A stretch of 64,000 nucleotides of DNA from Bacteroidota bacterium (GCA_013289045.1 JABDAU010000005.1:1-64000), one strand, 5' to 3'; shown: positions 8,233 to 17,472, counted from the first letter of the stretch. The notes: generated by a model not told the origin, from the letters alone. A program made the numbers and translations.

Positions 8233-10149
8233 ATGAAGAACCGATCAATTCTTTTACTATTTGTGTTACTTTCGGCTATGGCAGCGAATGCGCAAAATGT
8301 GTTAACCCCTGAATTATTATGGAAGCTTGGTCGTGTAAGCGGCAAGGGCATTTCTAAAGACGGCAAATACGTTATTTACACCGTGGGTACGCCTGATGTG
8401 GCGGCCAACAAGGTAAATAGCAAAACTTACGCTATACCGCTTGTTGGTGGCGTACCTGATATTGTGATGGATGAAAACGCCTGGCTCACCAGCGACCGCA
8501 TCTCACCAGATGGCAAATATAAGATCAGCAGTGTGGATGTAAAGGTGGTGAAGGTTGCAGGTTCTGATTATTATCCTGACCTGAAAAAGAGCAATGTGCT
8601 TATCTATAACAGTCTTAATTACCGCCATTGGGATACCTGGGAAGATGGCAAATTTGGCCATGTGATGGTAGCGCCGTTAGTGGACGGCAAACCCGGCAAG
8701 GCAAAGGATATTATGCCGAATGAACCCTATGACTGTCCGCTGAAACCAGATGGCGGCGATGAGGACTTTGTTTGGAGCGCCGACAGCAAAAAGGTGGTTT
8801 ATGCCTGCAAAAAGAAATTCGGTACCGAGTATGCCATCAGCACCAATACTGATATTTATGCTTATGATGTAGCCACAGGCGAAACCACCAACCTAACTGC
8901 CGACAACCCGGGCTACGACCTGCAGCCTTCCTTCAACAAAAAGAACCAGATGGCCTGGCTGCAAATGAAACGCGACGGCTATGAAAGTGATAAACAGGAC
9001 CTGATCGTAACCAATGGTACTACCAAAATAAACTTAACCGCTCAGAATGACCAGATCCATGTAGAAGGCTACAAATGGGCTGAGGATGGTAAAAGTATCT
9101 TCTTTACTGCGCCTATAAACGGTACGCTGCAATTATTCAGCGTCAATAATCCGCTGGGCAGCAGTGTGCAGCCGGTAATAAAACAAGTTACCAGCGGCGA
9201 TTTTGATGTGGATGGCATTGTGGGCCAGAAAGGTAACATGGTTGTGGTATCCCGCTCTGATTTTAACCATGCTAATGAGCTTTATACCGTGAACATCAGC
9301 AACGGACAAATGGCACAGCTTACGCATGTGAATGATGCCCTGTACAGCAACATAGCTATGTGCAAAACGGAGCGCCGCTTTGTAAAAACGGTTGATGATA
9401 AGCAAATGCTGGTTTGGGTGATCTACCCGCCGAATTTTGATCCTGCAAAGAAATATCCTGCATTGTTGTATTGCCAGGGCGGCCCGCAAAGCGCTTTAAC
9501 ACAGTTCTATTCCTTCAGGTGGAACATGCAGCTGATGGCATCGAACGGGTATATTATCGTAGCGCCAAACCGCCGTGGTATGCCGGGCTATGGTACTGCG
9601 TGGAATGAGGCGATCAGTAAAGACCACGGCGGCCTTGCGATGCAGGATTATTTGAACGCGACCGATAATATTGCAAAAGAGCCTTTTGTGGATAAAACCC
9701 GTTTGGGTTGTGTTGGCGCAAGCTATGGCGGTTATTCGGTTTACATGCTGGCGGGGATACATAAAAAACGTTTCAAAACCTTTATTGCGCATGATGGGAT
9801 CTTCGATTTCCGCAGCATGTATGGCACTACCGAAGAAATGTGGTTCCCGAACTGGGATTATGGCGGCCCTTACTGGGATAAAGACAATGCCGCAGCGCAG
9901 AAATCATACAAAGAATTTTCGCCAAGCAATTTCGTAGCAAACTGGGATACGCCAATGCTGATCTTCCATGGTGAGAAGGATTACCGTGTTCCATTGGAGC
10001 AAGGCATGCAAGCTTTCCAGGCAGCACAATTGCGTGGTATAAAGAGCCGCATGATAGTAATGCAAGATGAGAACCATTGGGTGCTGCATGCGCAAAATGC
10101 GCTGATCTGGCAGCATGAGTTTTTTAAATGGCTACAGGAGACGCTTTAA
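8233..10149 (+). CDS. S9 family prolyl oligopeptidase-like secreted peptidase
   Basis: ATG at 8233 gives a 638-residue protein with a clean signal peptide (MKNRSILLLFVLLSAMAANA, then Q). The track's earlier TTG at 8143 overlaps the sdh terminator and is rejected. Residues about 25-390 form a beta-propeller with repeated DGK-type blades. The alpha/beta hydrolase domain follows with Ser497 in GASYGGYS, Asp583 in GEKDYRVP and His615 in ENHWVL. This is the DPP IV/acylaminoacyl-peptidase branch of S9, expected to release di- or acyl-peptides in the periplasm. A repeat-rich gap separates it from the next gene. Confidence 0.9.
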   Translation: MKNRSILLLFVLLSAMAANAQNVLTPELLWKLGRVSGKGISKDGKYVIYTVGTPDVAANKVNSKTYAIPLVGGVPDIVMDENAWLTSDRISPDGKYKISSVDVKVVKVAGSDYYPDLKKSNVLIYNSLNYRHWDTWEDGKFGHVMVAPLVDGKPGKAKDIMPNEPYDCPLKPDGGDEDFVWSADSKKVVYACKKKFGTEYAISTNTDIYAYDVATGETTNLTADNPGYDLQPSFNKKNQMAWLQMKRDGYESDKQDLIVTNGTTKINLTAQNDQIHVEGYKWAEDGKSIFFTAPINGTLQLFSVNNPLGSSVQPVIKQVTSGDFDVDGIVGQKGNMVVVSRSDFNHANELYTVNISNGQMAQLTHVNDALYSNIAMCKTERRFVKTVDDKQMLVWVIYPPNFDPAKKYPALLYCQGGPQSALTQFYSFRWNMQLMASNGYIIVAPNRRGMPGYGTAWNEAISKDHGGLAMQDYLNATDNIAKEPFVDKTRLGCVGASYGGYSVYMLAGIHKKRFKTFIAHDGIFDFRSMYGTTEEMWFPNWDYGGPYWDKDNAAAQKSYKEFSPSNFVANWDTPMLIFHGEKDYRVPLEQGMQAFQAAQLRGIKSRMIVMQDENHWVLHAQNALIWQHEFFKWLQETL

Positions 10150-10258
10150 AAAAGTGGCAGTAGCGATAGCAGTGACAGCCGTAATTGCCACCACGCATTA
10201 ACTTAGTTAGTTTGCAGTTTTGAGTTAGCAGTTGGCAGACTATTTGCAACCACGCATT

Positions 10259-10289
10259 AACTTACGAAGTTTTAAAAACTTCGTAAGTT
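10259..10289. repeat. CTTACGAAG palindromic repeat, copy 1
   Basis: AACTTACGAAGTTTT followed by its near-exact inverse, a hairpin of about 15-bp arms. The same palindrome occurs at 10336, 17545 and 23213, always intergenic. The surrounding 10150-10393 gap holds no gene that I can see. Confidence 0.85.
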
Positions 10290-10335
10290 TGGTTTGACCC
10301 AAAGCTTATCTGAATATAACTCGCTCGCATATCCA

Positions 10336-10366
10336 GACTTACGAAGTTTTTAAAACTTCGTAAGTC
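10336..10366. repeat. CTTACGAAG palindromic repeat, copy 2
   Basis: GACTTACGAAGTTTT plus its inverse, 47 bases after copy 1. Both are downstream of the S9 gene and downstream of the convergent membrane-protein gene at 10394. Confidence 0.85.
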
Positions 10367-10393
10367 AATATCTGGTCAATATCTATTGGCCTT

Positions 10394-10981
10394 TTACCTT
10401 TCCCCTTCTTCCTCCAACTGTCTGTTCAATTCCTCCAGTTTAGCTATCGTATCGATAAGCGGTTTTTGTTTGCGTTTAACGCCGCGCGGTCTCAGGTAAA
10501 AGCCGGCAAACAATATCCACCCAAAAACTACGGAGTAGGTCAATACGCCATTCCACAGGCCGTGTATAAATTGCATTAGGTAAAGCCCCATCCCTATGCA
10601 AAGCAGCGCGAAGTAGATATTGATCATTACCCGGTTCAGGAAATCCTGCTTGCGCTTTATGGTAATGAGCTGCTCCAGGTACTCATGTGTGCTGATAGCG
10701 AAGTTTGTTTTAAAAAGCACCGGCATCATACGGTTATGAACAACTAAATACATCAGCATGCCCATCACCATAATAGCTATGCCAATTTTGGTGGTAGGCA
10801 GTTCATGCGGGATCGTAGAACCGATGTAAATAATAAATGCGGATACGGCTAACAACAAAAAATTCTGCAGTATTAGTTTAATAAGCGTTTTGCGCTTAAT
10901 ATCATCGGCTTTTTTAAATAGCTGTTTCATATCAGGCATTTCCGTTGCCTCCTGCTTATGCCATAGTGTTTTCAGGTCCAT
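10394..10981 (-). CDS. Membrane protein co-encoded with an ECF sigma factor
   Basis: ATG at 10981 gives 195 residues starting MDLKTLWHKQ, one base after the sigma-factor stop. The track's start at 11002 would overlap the sigma gene. A charged cytoplasmic N-terminus of about 35 residues is followed by four hydrophobic segments (LILQNFLLLAVSAFIIYIG, IGIAIMVMGMLMYLVV, IYFALLCIGMGLYLMQFI, TYSVVFGWILFAGFYL) and a basic, Glu-rich tail. Position suggests a regulator of the sigma factor, but no recognised anti-sigma motif is visible. Translational coupling is likely. Confidence 0.75.
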   Translation of the reverse strand: MDLKTLWHKQEATEMPDMKQLFKKADDIKRKTLIKLILQNFLLLAVSAFIIYIGSTIPHELPTTKIGIAIMVMGMLMYLVVHNRMMPVLFKTNFAISTHEYLEQLITIKRKQDFLNRVMINIYFALLCIGMGLYLMQFIHGLWNGVLTYSVVFGWILFAGFYLRPRGVKRKQKPLIDTIAKLEELNRQLEEEGER

Positions 10982-10982
10982 T

Positions 10983-11453
10983 TCAGTCTTCATATCCTTC
11001 AAATTTTTTGGCCAGTTTTTCTTTTATGCGGAATACTTTTACGCGGATGTTGGTTTCGGACAAGCCTACGATCTTTGCTATCTCTGCCTGTTTTACATCC
11101 TCCAACTCCAGCGAGATAATGATACGGTCGGTTTCAGGCAGCTCAGCTATACATTTGTACAGGAACTGCACCTGCGGTTCCTTGCTGGGCTCGTTATGCT
11201 CGGCCATTTGCTCCGGCATCTCCGAACGAGGCATGCGGTTCTGGCGCTCTATCTGCCGCAGGCAATGGTTCGACGCAATGCGGAAGATCCAGGTACCGAT
11301 GGCTGCTTCATGCCTGAATTTGGGCAGCTGCTGCCATATGGTAACAAAGGTCTCCTGTGCTATGTCCTTCGCCCAGTCGTGGTCGTTCACATAACCCATA
11401 CAGATACGGAAAACCTTGTTCCAGTAAGTCTTATAAATATCGTCGAAACTCAT
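10983..11453 (-). CDS. ECF-type RNA polymerase sigma-70 factor
   Basis: A 156-residue sigma factor. Region 2 contains GYVNDHDWAKDIAQETFVTI (about 20-39) and a TWIFRIASNHCL segment. Region 4 contains LPETDRIIISLELED, then the HTH KQAEIAKIVGLSETNIRVKVF (from about 121), ending KEKLAKKFEGYED. No region 3 is present, as expected for ECF factors. It is transcribed with the downstream membrane protein. The regulon is unknown. Confidence 0.92.
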   Translation of the reverse strand: MSFDDIYKTYWNKVFRICMGYVNDHDWAKDIAQETFVTIWQQLPKFRHEAAIGTWIFRIASNHCLRQIERQNRMPRSEMPEQMAEHNEPSKEPQVQFLYKCIAELPETDRIIISLELEDVKQAEIAKIVGLSETNIRVKVFRIKEKLAKKFEGYED

Positions 11454-11649
11454 TGGCTTACCGTAAAGGGCGATTTATTGATCATAAGATGGCTGTTAGA
11501 TACGATGACGGGCAAAATGCTACACCTGGAAATTTAAAAAGATAGATATTATTGGTAATATTAAGAACAAGCGATATAAAACGTATATTTAGGGCTGAAA
11601 AATCTGCTAGCAGATATCCGTTGTATTGTCCCGTTTCCCCTATTAACGT

Positions 11650-11841
11650 ATGTCAACAAAATCAACAAAAGTATGCCCGAGATGCCAGAACGGCACTTTG
11701 AGTTCCCGTGTTAAGCGAAGCTTTTTTGTGAAATACATTTTATTCTGGCTACCATATAAGCGGTACAAATGCTCGTACTGCGGCGAGAAAACCTATGTAC
11801 TGTCATCAAGGTCTTCGAAAAACAAGTTGGAAGCTGTTTAG
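11650..11841 (+). CDS. Small zinc-ribbon protein
   Basis: A 63-residue protein with two CxxC knuckles, CPRCQNG (about 9-12) and CSYCGEKT (about 41-44), about 30 residues apart. The segment between them is basic and hydrophobic (RSFFVKYILFWLPYKRYK) and could contact a membrane. The layout suggests a zinc-ribbon of unknown role, perhaps nucleic-acid or protein binding. It is flanked by minus-strand genes, so it is its own transcription unit. I do not recognise a named family. Confidence 0.65.
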   Translation: MSTKSTKVCPRCQNGTLSSRVKRSFFVKYILFWLPYKRYKCSYCGEKTYVLSSRSSKNKLEAV

Positions 11842-11859
11842 CCCGGTAGTATCTTAATA

Positions 11860-13173
11860 TTATGATGGTTTAGTGCGTATCCGCTTATACCAGCCGATAA
11901 TGCGCCACAACCTACCGGCGCTCAATAATAGCCCTATAGCAAACAGTGCTGCTGCTACAGCACCTTTGGCAGATGAAAATGCGCCTGCAAGCGCTATTAC
12001 ATAAACCGTTACAGGAAATATCAAGCCAATACACAATCCTGGGATACCTAAAGGGATCTTAAACGGACGGTGCGTTTCCGGTTCTTTTATGCGTAACCGG
12101 ATGAGCGCAATGTATTCCAACGCGAGGCCAGCACCGTAAATGGTTACATCGATGATGAGCAGGTCAGTAAATCCCCATAGCACCATGCCGCTTACCACTA
12201 CCGAGCAAACGATGATGGATATATATGGCGTTTTAAAACGCTTATGCCTTTTGTTGAGTTTAGCTGGCAGTAATTCATCTTCGGCCATAACCATCGGCAC
12301 GCGCGATACCGAAAGCAGTACCGAAGCGTAGATACCTATCGCGCTGGCCATGCCGCCTATGGCTATCAAAGCGCCCAGCCATCGCCCGCTGATCACTTCA
12401 CCCAGCACCGGGAAACCCTCATTTGATAGCTTCGCTGCGTTGATGCCTGATAATTGTGATACCCATATCACCAGGAAATAAACAACGATAACCAGCGCGA
12501 ATGCGCTCAGTGTGGATACGAGGTACGAGCGGATAGGATTTTCTACCTCCTCAGCGTAGGTAGTGGTGTTGTCCCACCCGAGGCAGTTCCACATTACGGT
12601 ATAAAGCGCCATGCCCAGCGATGGCAGTGTGATGCCTTTTAATGATGGTGAAGGCAATGTCAAGCCGCCGGTGTGATGGTAAAAAGCAAGTCCCACTAAA
12701 ATAACGAACGGCGTGAGCACGATGGCGCCAAGGATAAGCGACACCTTGCCCACGGGTACTATCCCCAAAATATTCAGCCCGGCCGACGACCAGATGAACG
12801 CGAGACATATGAAATATCTCTGGTAAGCATTGATATCGGGCACAAAATAACCGAGGTAGGTAACGAAAAGAACGGGATAAATGGCAAGGTCGACAAAGGT
12901 ATAGAGCCACGTCCACCAGCCCTCGTAAAATCCCCAGCGGGTGCCGAGTGCATATTTTACCCACTTGTAATAACCGCCGGTAACGGGCATCATGCTATTT
13001 AGCTCCAATACGGTGAATATGGCGGGGATATCCCAGCACAGCGGCGTAAGTAGCAGCAATAGTAATGCACCATGCTGCCCGGCAAAACCCAGCAACGGCT
13101 CGAGCCCGTAAGGCCCACCGGAAACGGTAAAGAAAACAACAGCAACGAGCTGAATGATACGGATCTTTTTCAA
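11860..13173 (-). CDS. APC-superfamily amino acid permease
   Basis: A 437-residue inner-membrane transporter with about twelve hydrophobic segments. The N-terminal VFFTVSGGPYGLEPLLGFAG corresponds to the helix-1 unwound substrate region (G-x-G type) of APC permeases. NSMMPVTGGYYKWVKYALG, with the PxxGGxY motif, is characteristic of the family. Substrate cannot be read from sequence; amino acids or polyamines are likely. It is convergent with the zinc-ribbon gene, and 46 bases separate it from the acyltransferase upstream, so the two may be co-transcribed. Confidence 0.88.
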   Translation of the reverse strand: MKKIRIIQLVAVVFFTVSGGPYGLEPLLGFAGQHGALLLLLLTPLCWDIPAIFTVLELNSMMPVTGGYYKWVKYALGTRWGFYEGWWTWLYTFVDLAIYPVLFVTYLGYFVPDINAYQRYFICLAFIWSSAGLNILGIVPVGKVSLILGAIVLTPFVILVGLAFYHHTGGLTLPSPSLKGITLPSLGMALYTVMWNCLGWDNTTTYAEEVENPIRSYLVSTLSAFALVIVVYFLVIWVSQLSGINAAKLSNEGFPVLGEVISGRWLGALIAIGGMASAIGIYASVLLSVSRVPMVMAEDELLPAKLNKRHKRFKTPYISIIVCSVVVSGMVLWGFTDLLIIDVTIYGAGLALEYIALIRLRIKEPETHRPFKIPLGIPGLCIGLIFPVTVYVIALAGAFSSAKGAVAAALFAIGLLLSAGRLWRIIGWYKRIRTKPS

Positions 13174-13219
13174 GCGCGGATAATTACGGCCTAAACATAA
13201 TTATTATCCGCAAAAAATA

Positions 13220-14353
13220 TCACATCTGCGGCAGCCAGGCGAGGTTATATCGCATCAAAAGCTTCACAAGCACCGTTGTGGCGATATAACTGATAACAAA
13301 GCTGGCGAAATTGAGCAGCAGGATATTGTACACATTGTAGGAGAAAAAGCTGATGCCAAAGCTGTTGGTTAACCATTGCTCCAGGACACCTACAATGATA
13401 AAAGTAAAAAGACTGTGATAAAGATAAATGCCGTAAGTTTCTTTACGCGGGTTCAAGATGCCAAAATTTGGCGGTTTTTGGCAGCAGCTTACAATGAGCG
13501 CGAAAAATGCCACCGAATACAACTGGTTGGTTACGCGCAGGGTGTTAAGCGTTTCGGTGATATGGGTGTGATAGAACATATACCGGCTTTCGAAACAGCT
13601 GAGGATATAGCAAAAAAGCAATACCCCACCGGTGACCAGCGGACCTGCGCTTTGCATACCGGCAATAAGGTTCTTCTTTTTAAAATACATGCCCAGCCAC
13701 ATGTAAAATATAAACCCGGTGAGGGCGGTGGTGTGCGTATGGGTATTGCCTGCGTAAACATTGTACCAGGTGTTCCATAGCGTGAGGAGGAACAAGATCC
13801 CGCCAAAGTAAACGGACGATGAATATTTGGAAAAGCAAACGATGACCAGCAGGCACAGCAAATAATTAGGGATATACCAAAATGGCGAATACAGCATTAC
13901 GTATTTAAATATCTCGATTATATATGCTAAAGTAATGTGCTGCCCGGATGTAAAATACTTTTGCAGTGCCAGGCCAGCTATAAATATTGCCAGCGCCAGC
14001 ACATAAGGAATGGCAATGACCTTGAGCCGGCGAAGGTAATAGGCAAAAGGCGAGCTTTCGATACTTTTATCGGCCAGTAAAAATCCGGCTATCAGGAAGT
14101 AGCAGATGGTTGAGAATTTGAACAGCTGCTTTACATAAAGGTAGTATTCGGCGTGGTTGACATGATGGAGGAATTCGTTTGTCTCCATTCCCTTCATCGG
14201 TACATAGCTGTGAATGTATACAATGCCGATGGTTGCCAGGAACCTGATCATATCCACAAAAGCATAGCTTACTTTGTCGAATGTTTTTGGCTTATCAACT
14301 ACCGGGTTGGCAATGGCTAACTGGATTGGAGGAGTTGGATCATGAGGGGGCAT
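13220..14353 (-). CDS. Acyltransferase 3 family membrane protein
   Basis: A 377-residue polytopic protein of the OafA/YrhL/fucose-O-acetyltransferase type. The N-terminal signature FVDMIRFLATIGIVYIHSYV (about 32-51) contains the conserved R and H of the family. Roughly ten hydrophobic segments follow. Such enzymes move acetyl groups across the membrane to surface polysaccharides. The first about 30 residues are Pro-rich, so a later start (MIRFLATIG) cannot be excluded. The acceptor is unknown. Confidence 0.85.
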   Translation of the reverse strand: MPPHDPTPPIQLAIANPVVDKPKTFDKVSYAFVDMIRFLATIGIVYIHSYVPMKGMETNEFLHHVNHAEYYLYVKQLFKFSTICYFLIAGFLLADKSIESSPFAYYLRRLKVIAIPYVLALAIFIAGLALQKYFTSGQHITLAYIIEIFKYVMLYSPFWYIPNYLLCLLVIVCFSKYSSSVYFGGILFLLTLWNTWYNVYAGNTHTHTTALTGFIFYMWLGMYFKKKNLIAGMQSAGPLVTGGVLLFCYILSCFESRYMFYHTHITETLNTLRVTNQLYSVAFFALIVSCCQKPPNFGILNPRKETYGIYLYHSLFTFIIVGVLEQWLTNSFGISFFSYNVYNILLLNFASFVISYIATTVLVKLLMRYNLAWLPQM

Positions 14354-14553
14354 GTACCGTGTGATATATAAACAATACTACGATTTTTTTATCACTAAAA
14401 GTTGTGATACTGAATATTTTAATGATATTCTAATACTTATAATATGGTGGGTTAATTATTATCGCCCCAATTGTAAAATCCGTCTTACAATCATTAAATT
14501 AATTGTCAATTATACACTTTTATTTATAGCTTTACTTATCCAATTGTAACGCT

Positions 14554-15981
14554 ATGAAGAAATCAATAAACATCAATGCTTATTTGCCTAATGCTGCGCG
14601 TTTATTAGCGTGTGCAATAATGGCTTGCCTGGTAACATTAACTGTTAATGGTCAGGGCCGCAGGTTCCGCAAACCGCCGCCGGCCGGGCAACCTGCCGAG
14701 ATACAGCTAACCCCTTACAAAACTACCATGCTGGGTGATGGCAAAGATACCGCGCTCATCAGCGTAAAGATCATCGACAGGGATGGTAAAGAAGTGGCCG
14801 ATGCCAAAAAGGTGATCACTTTTCATATAAATGGCGATGCGAAGATCATCAACATCCATGGCGTAACGGGAAAAAGCGGCCCGGATACGGCTTTGCAGGT
14901 GCCTGTTACCGGAGGCTGCTGGGTAGTATTGCAGGCAGGCCCTACTCGAGGCATCATCAAACTGGATGTAACAGCAGATACTTTATGGAAAGGGTCGACC
15001 GAGATCCATACCGTACAGCCCGGCACGCCTCACCCGGTTACCACTGCCAATTACACGCCACATAAGGTAAAAGACAAAGTTTTAGGCGCCGATATTTCCC
15101 ACCTGCCTGAATTGGAAGCGCACGGGATGAAATTTTCGGATAATGGTGTTCAGGGCGATGCCATCGCGATCATGAAGGCGCATGGGTTTAATTATATCCG
15201 CCTGCGGATATTTAATGAGCCGGCGAACCCGAAAGGCTATTCACCCAAATTAGGCTTTTGCGACCTGGCGCATACCATGGCTATGGCCAAACGCATAAAG
15301 GCAGCAGGCATGAAATTCCTGCTTGATTTCCATTACAGCGATTACTGGGCCGATCCGCAGCAGCAGAATAAACCGCTGGCATGGGTTGGCGAAGATTTTC
15401 CTTCGCTTAACAAATCGCTTTACGACTGGACGGTCAAGGTAATGACCTCGCTGAAAGACCAGGGCACCACGCCCGATATGGTACAAGTGGGCAACGAAAT
15501 AAACCACGGCATGGACTGGCCCGATGGCGAGATCGGTAACCTCGACAGCCTGGCGCAGCTGATCTATTCGGGGGTAAAAGGAGTACGTGAGGTAAGTCCG
15601 TCGACCATTATTATGCTGCACATAGCGCTTGGCGGTCAGAATGCCGAGGCACGCTTCTTTGTGGATAATATGCTTGCGCGTAAGGTTCCTTTTGATGTGA
15701 TAGGCCTCTCCTATTATCCAAAATGGCACGGCACGCCTGAGGATCTTAAAAATAATATGGCTGATCTCTCAACCCGCTATAAACAACAAGTGATGGTAGC
15801 GGAATACTCGCAACTGAAAAAGGAGGTGAACGATATTGCGTTTACCGCGCCGGGCAAAAAGGGTGTTGGCTCATTCATTTGGGAACCGATAAACAGCTGG
15901 GAAGGTATTTTCGACAGGGACGGGAAAGCTAACCAGTTTATGAATGTGTACGACGGATTGGCGAAGGAATATGTGAAGTAG
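14554..15981 (+). CDS. GH53 arabinogalactan endo-beta-1,4-galactanase with N-terminal Ig-like domain
   Basis: A 475-residue secreted enzyme. An N-terminal hydrophobic signal (AARLLACAIMACLVTLTVNG) precedes a beta-rich domain (about 48-150, ALISVKIIDRDGKEV) like those in bacterial GH2/Big-type proteins. The catalytic barrel starts at VLGADISHLPELEAHG. GH53 motifs follow: NYIRLRIFNEP, FLLDFHYSDYWADP, the acid/base Glu in VQVGNEINHG (about 316) and the nucleophile Glu in MVAEYSQ (about 415). It cleaves beta-1,4-galactan side chains of pectin. No SusCD-type neighbours are present, so it is not in a visible polysaccharide utilisation locus. Confidence 0.9.
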   Translation: MKKSININAYLPNAARLLACAIMACLVTLTVNGQGRRFRKPPPAGQPAEIQLTPYKTTMLGDGKDTALISVKIIDRDGKEVADAKKVITFHINGDAKIINIHGVTGKSGPDTALQVPVTGGCWVVLQAGPTRGIIKLDVTADTLWKGSTEIHTVQPGTPHPVTTANYTPHKVKDKVLGADISHLPELEAHGMKFSDNGVQGDAIAIMKAHGFNYIRLRIFNEPANPKGYSPKLGFCDLAHTMAMAKRIKAAGMKFLLDFHYSDYWADPQQQNKPLAWVGEDFPSLNKSLYDWTVKVMTSLKDQGTTPDMVQVGNEINHGMDWPDGEIGNLDSLAQLIYSGVKGVREVSPSTIIMLHIALGGQNAEARFFVDNMLARKVPFDVIGLSYYPKWHGTPEDLKNNMADLSTRYKQQVMVAEYSQLKKEVNDIAFTAPGKKGVGSFIWEPINSWEGIFDRDGKANQFMNVYDGLAKEYVK

Positions 15982-16025
15982 GTGGGGAGTGATTGGTGGG
16001 TAGTAGAATTACTTTGCGACTACCC

Positions 16026-16032
16026 GCGTTAG
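16026..16032 (+). repeat. Left fragment of an interrupted GCGTTAG-type dispersed repeat
   Basis: GCGTTAG is the conserved first end of the dispersed repeat seen intact at 27176, 31790 and 39583. Here the repeat stops at the IS110 element and resumes at 17401, so the element inserted into it. Confidence 0.7.
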
Positions 16033-16136
16033 ATTCTGTGTTAATATGCAAGTATTGAATTGATTTTTTTATTTTTGAGACTTAAGGCGGCTTTATGTCA
16101 GCCTGTTTAGGGCAGTCCTTCTATGAGGTGACTGCT

Positions 16137-17168
16137 CTAACTATTTTCGACCATTTCCTGTAAATAGCCTTTTTGATAAGGCTTATTGGTTTTGTAAATC
16201 GTGTAGGCCATTTCCAATAGTTTTCTTTGCACAGCTACTGCACCTTTCATTTTTATGCCGTTCCGGGATACCACCCTAACGAATACGGCCTTATACCTTT
16301 CAGAATGTCTTATGGCGGACAATGCAGGCAGGTGCATAGCCTTCCGCAGATGTTTATTCCCCCGTTTTGATATTTTGGGTTTGCCTTTGACCGAAGTGCC
16401 TGATTCTTTTTCCCTGACATCCAACCCGGCATAGCTGGTCAGTTGCTTTTTGCTCCGGATCAGTTCAAACCCGTTGGTCTCTGCCAGGATCACTGCTGCT
16501 GTCAGCAATCCGATACCGGGGATAGTGGTGATCATATCAAGCGCTGCTTTGACCCCCTTATCATTATTTATGGCTCCCCTGATCTCTGTCAATACCTCTT
16601 TGAGCTGGCCATCGACCATCTTTATCCTGTCCTGCATTCTGCGGATGGTATCATCTCCCGGAAAAGCTTCCGATAGTTCAGCATGTAACTGATTCTTGAT
16701 GATGGTTCTCTCCGTAACGAGCTGTGAGCGCTCACGGGTCAGTTGCCGCAGGCTTCTATATACCCGTTTTGGCGGCACCCAGTTATCCAGTTGCTTTTCC
16801 ATCCCGAACATGGCTATGGCCGCCGACATGGATTTGTCCGTTACCGTTTTGATTTCCAGTGTCCTGAAAAAGTTAGATATCTTATTGGGCATAACGATAC
16901 TGACCGAATAGCTTTTATCGAAAAGATAATAAGCCAGTGATTCATGATAAACACCAGTGGCCTCCATGACAAACCGCAACGGATAAGCTTGGTCAGTATG
17001 CTTGCTTATCCAGCTTATAAGCGCCATAAAACCACCTTTAGTATTGGCAAAAGTCTTATTTGCATATACAGTCATTGCTGCCATATCATCCATTTTGCCT
17101 AAGGATACCACTAACTCTTTTTGGGCTACATCGATACCCACTACCTGTTTTAATAACCTGTTTGTCAT
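16137..17168 (-). CDS. IS110 family transposase (DEDD/Tnp20 type)
   Basis: A 343-residue recombinase. The N-terminal RuvC-like DEDD domain shows VGIDVAQKEL (Asp about 13) and FVMEATGVYHE (Glu about 69), with later acidic residues near KTVTDKSMSAA. A coiled middle region follows (RSQLVTERTIIKNQLHAEL). The C-terminal Tnp20 domain begins TTIPGIGLLTAAVILAE and contains LTSYAGLDVREKESG and a Ser-containing LPALSAIRH segment where the catalytic serine is expected. The reading frame is intact and length is normal, so the element may be active. Confidence 0.95.
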   Translation of the reverse strand: MTNRLLKQVVGIDVAQKELVVSLGKMDDMAAMTVYANKTFANTKGGFMALISWISKHTDQAYPLRFVMEATGVYHESLAYYLFDKSYSVSIVMPNKISNFFRTLEIKTVTDKSMSAAIAMFGMEKQLDNWVPPKRVYRSLRQLTRERSQLVTERTIIKNQLHAELSEAFPGDDTIRRMQDRIKMVDGQLKEVLTEIRGAINNDKGVKAALDMITTIPGIGLLTAAVILAETNGFELIRSKKQLTSYAGLDVREKESGTSVKGKPKISKRGNKHLRKAMHLPALSAIRHSERYKAVFVRVVSRNGIKMKGAVAVQRKLLEMAYTIYKTNKPYQKGYLQEMVENS

Positions 17169-17199
17169 TGATAAAAGTGTTTGAGCTTTTATAAGTGAA

Positions 17200-17395
17200 A
17201 ACCTTTCTTCGTCGTTCCTCCTGTCTGGTTATCCTGGATATACTGCTTAGCCGTATTCCTTACATTCTGTTCCAACTCAAAAAAGTAAAAGGATGAGGCT
17301 TTATCTAACGCTCAACATGCCTGTAGCTGTTTGGGATTGCTGCGCTCTCATCCTTTTCACTCATAAAATCTATGCAATATTATGCTTTTACAAAC
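17200..17395 (-). ncRNA. Predicted IS110 bridge RNA
   Basis: Non-coding DNA just upstream of the transposase. On the minus strand an 11-bp stem (AAAAGGATGAG, + 17287-17297 with 17347-17357) encloses a 49-nt loop. Its 5' side carries GCAATCCC, identical to one side of the host repeat target (GCAATCCCTAACGC). Its 3' side carries GCGTTAG, complementary to CTAACGC on the other side. A second region carries ACAGAAT (+ 17264-17270), identical to the element's right end next to the CT core (ACAGAATCT). This is the target-loop/donor-loop layout known for IS110 bridge RNAs. The exact RNA ends are not determined. Confidence 0.6.
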
Positions 17396-17400
17396 ATAGG

Positions 17401-17472
17401 AGGGATAGTAGTGGAAAGCCCGGAGCGCAGCGAGGACTTGCAACGGATAGCCCGACCCACAGGGGAACGCCC
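17401..17472 (+). repeat. Right part of the IS-interrupted GCGTTAG-type dispersed repeat
   Basis: It begins GGGATAGTAGTGGAAAGCCC and ends GGGGAACGCCC, matching both ends of the intact copies, with a diverged middle. Together with 16026-16032 it is the pre-insertion target of the IS110 element. Confidence 0.6.

Larger units (their letters stand above)
16031..17402 (-). mobile_element. IS110-family insertion sequence
   Basis: The boundaries are inferred from the interrupted host repeat. The left flank GCGTTAG and right flank AGGGATAGTAGTGG rejoin into the sequence found intact elsewhere if one copy of a two-base AG core (CT on the transposase strand) is removed. The element is then about 1,370 bp: one transposase, 234 bp of non-coding DNA upstream of it and about 104 bp downstream. 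There are no terminal inverted repeats, as expected for the IS110 subgroup. A CT core matches that described for IS621. Confidence 0.75.

Noticed and set aside
16108-16139. Hairpin at the transposase stop as a terminal inverted repeat of the IS
   Set aside because: It overlaps the stop codon and has no partner at the other end; more likely a terminator-like structure. The ends are set by the interrupted repeat instead.
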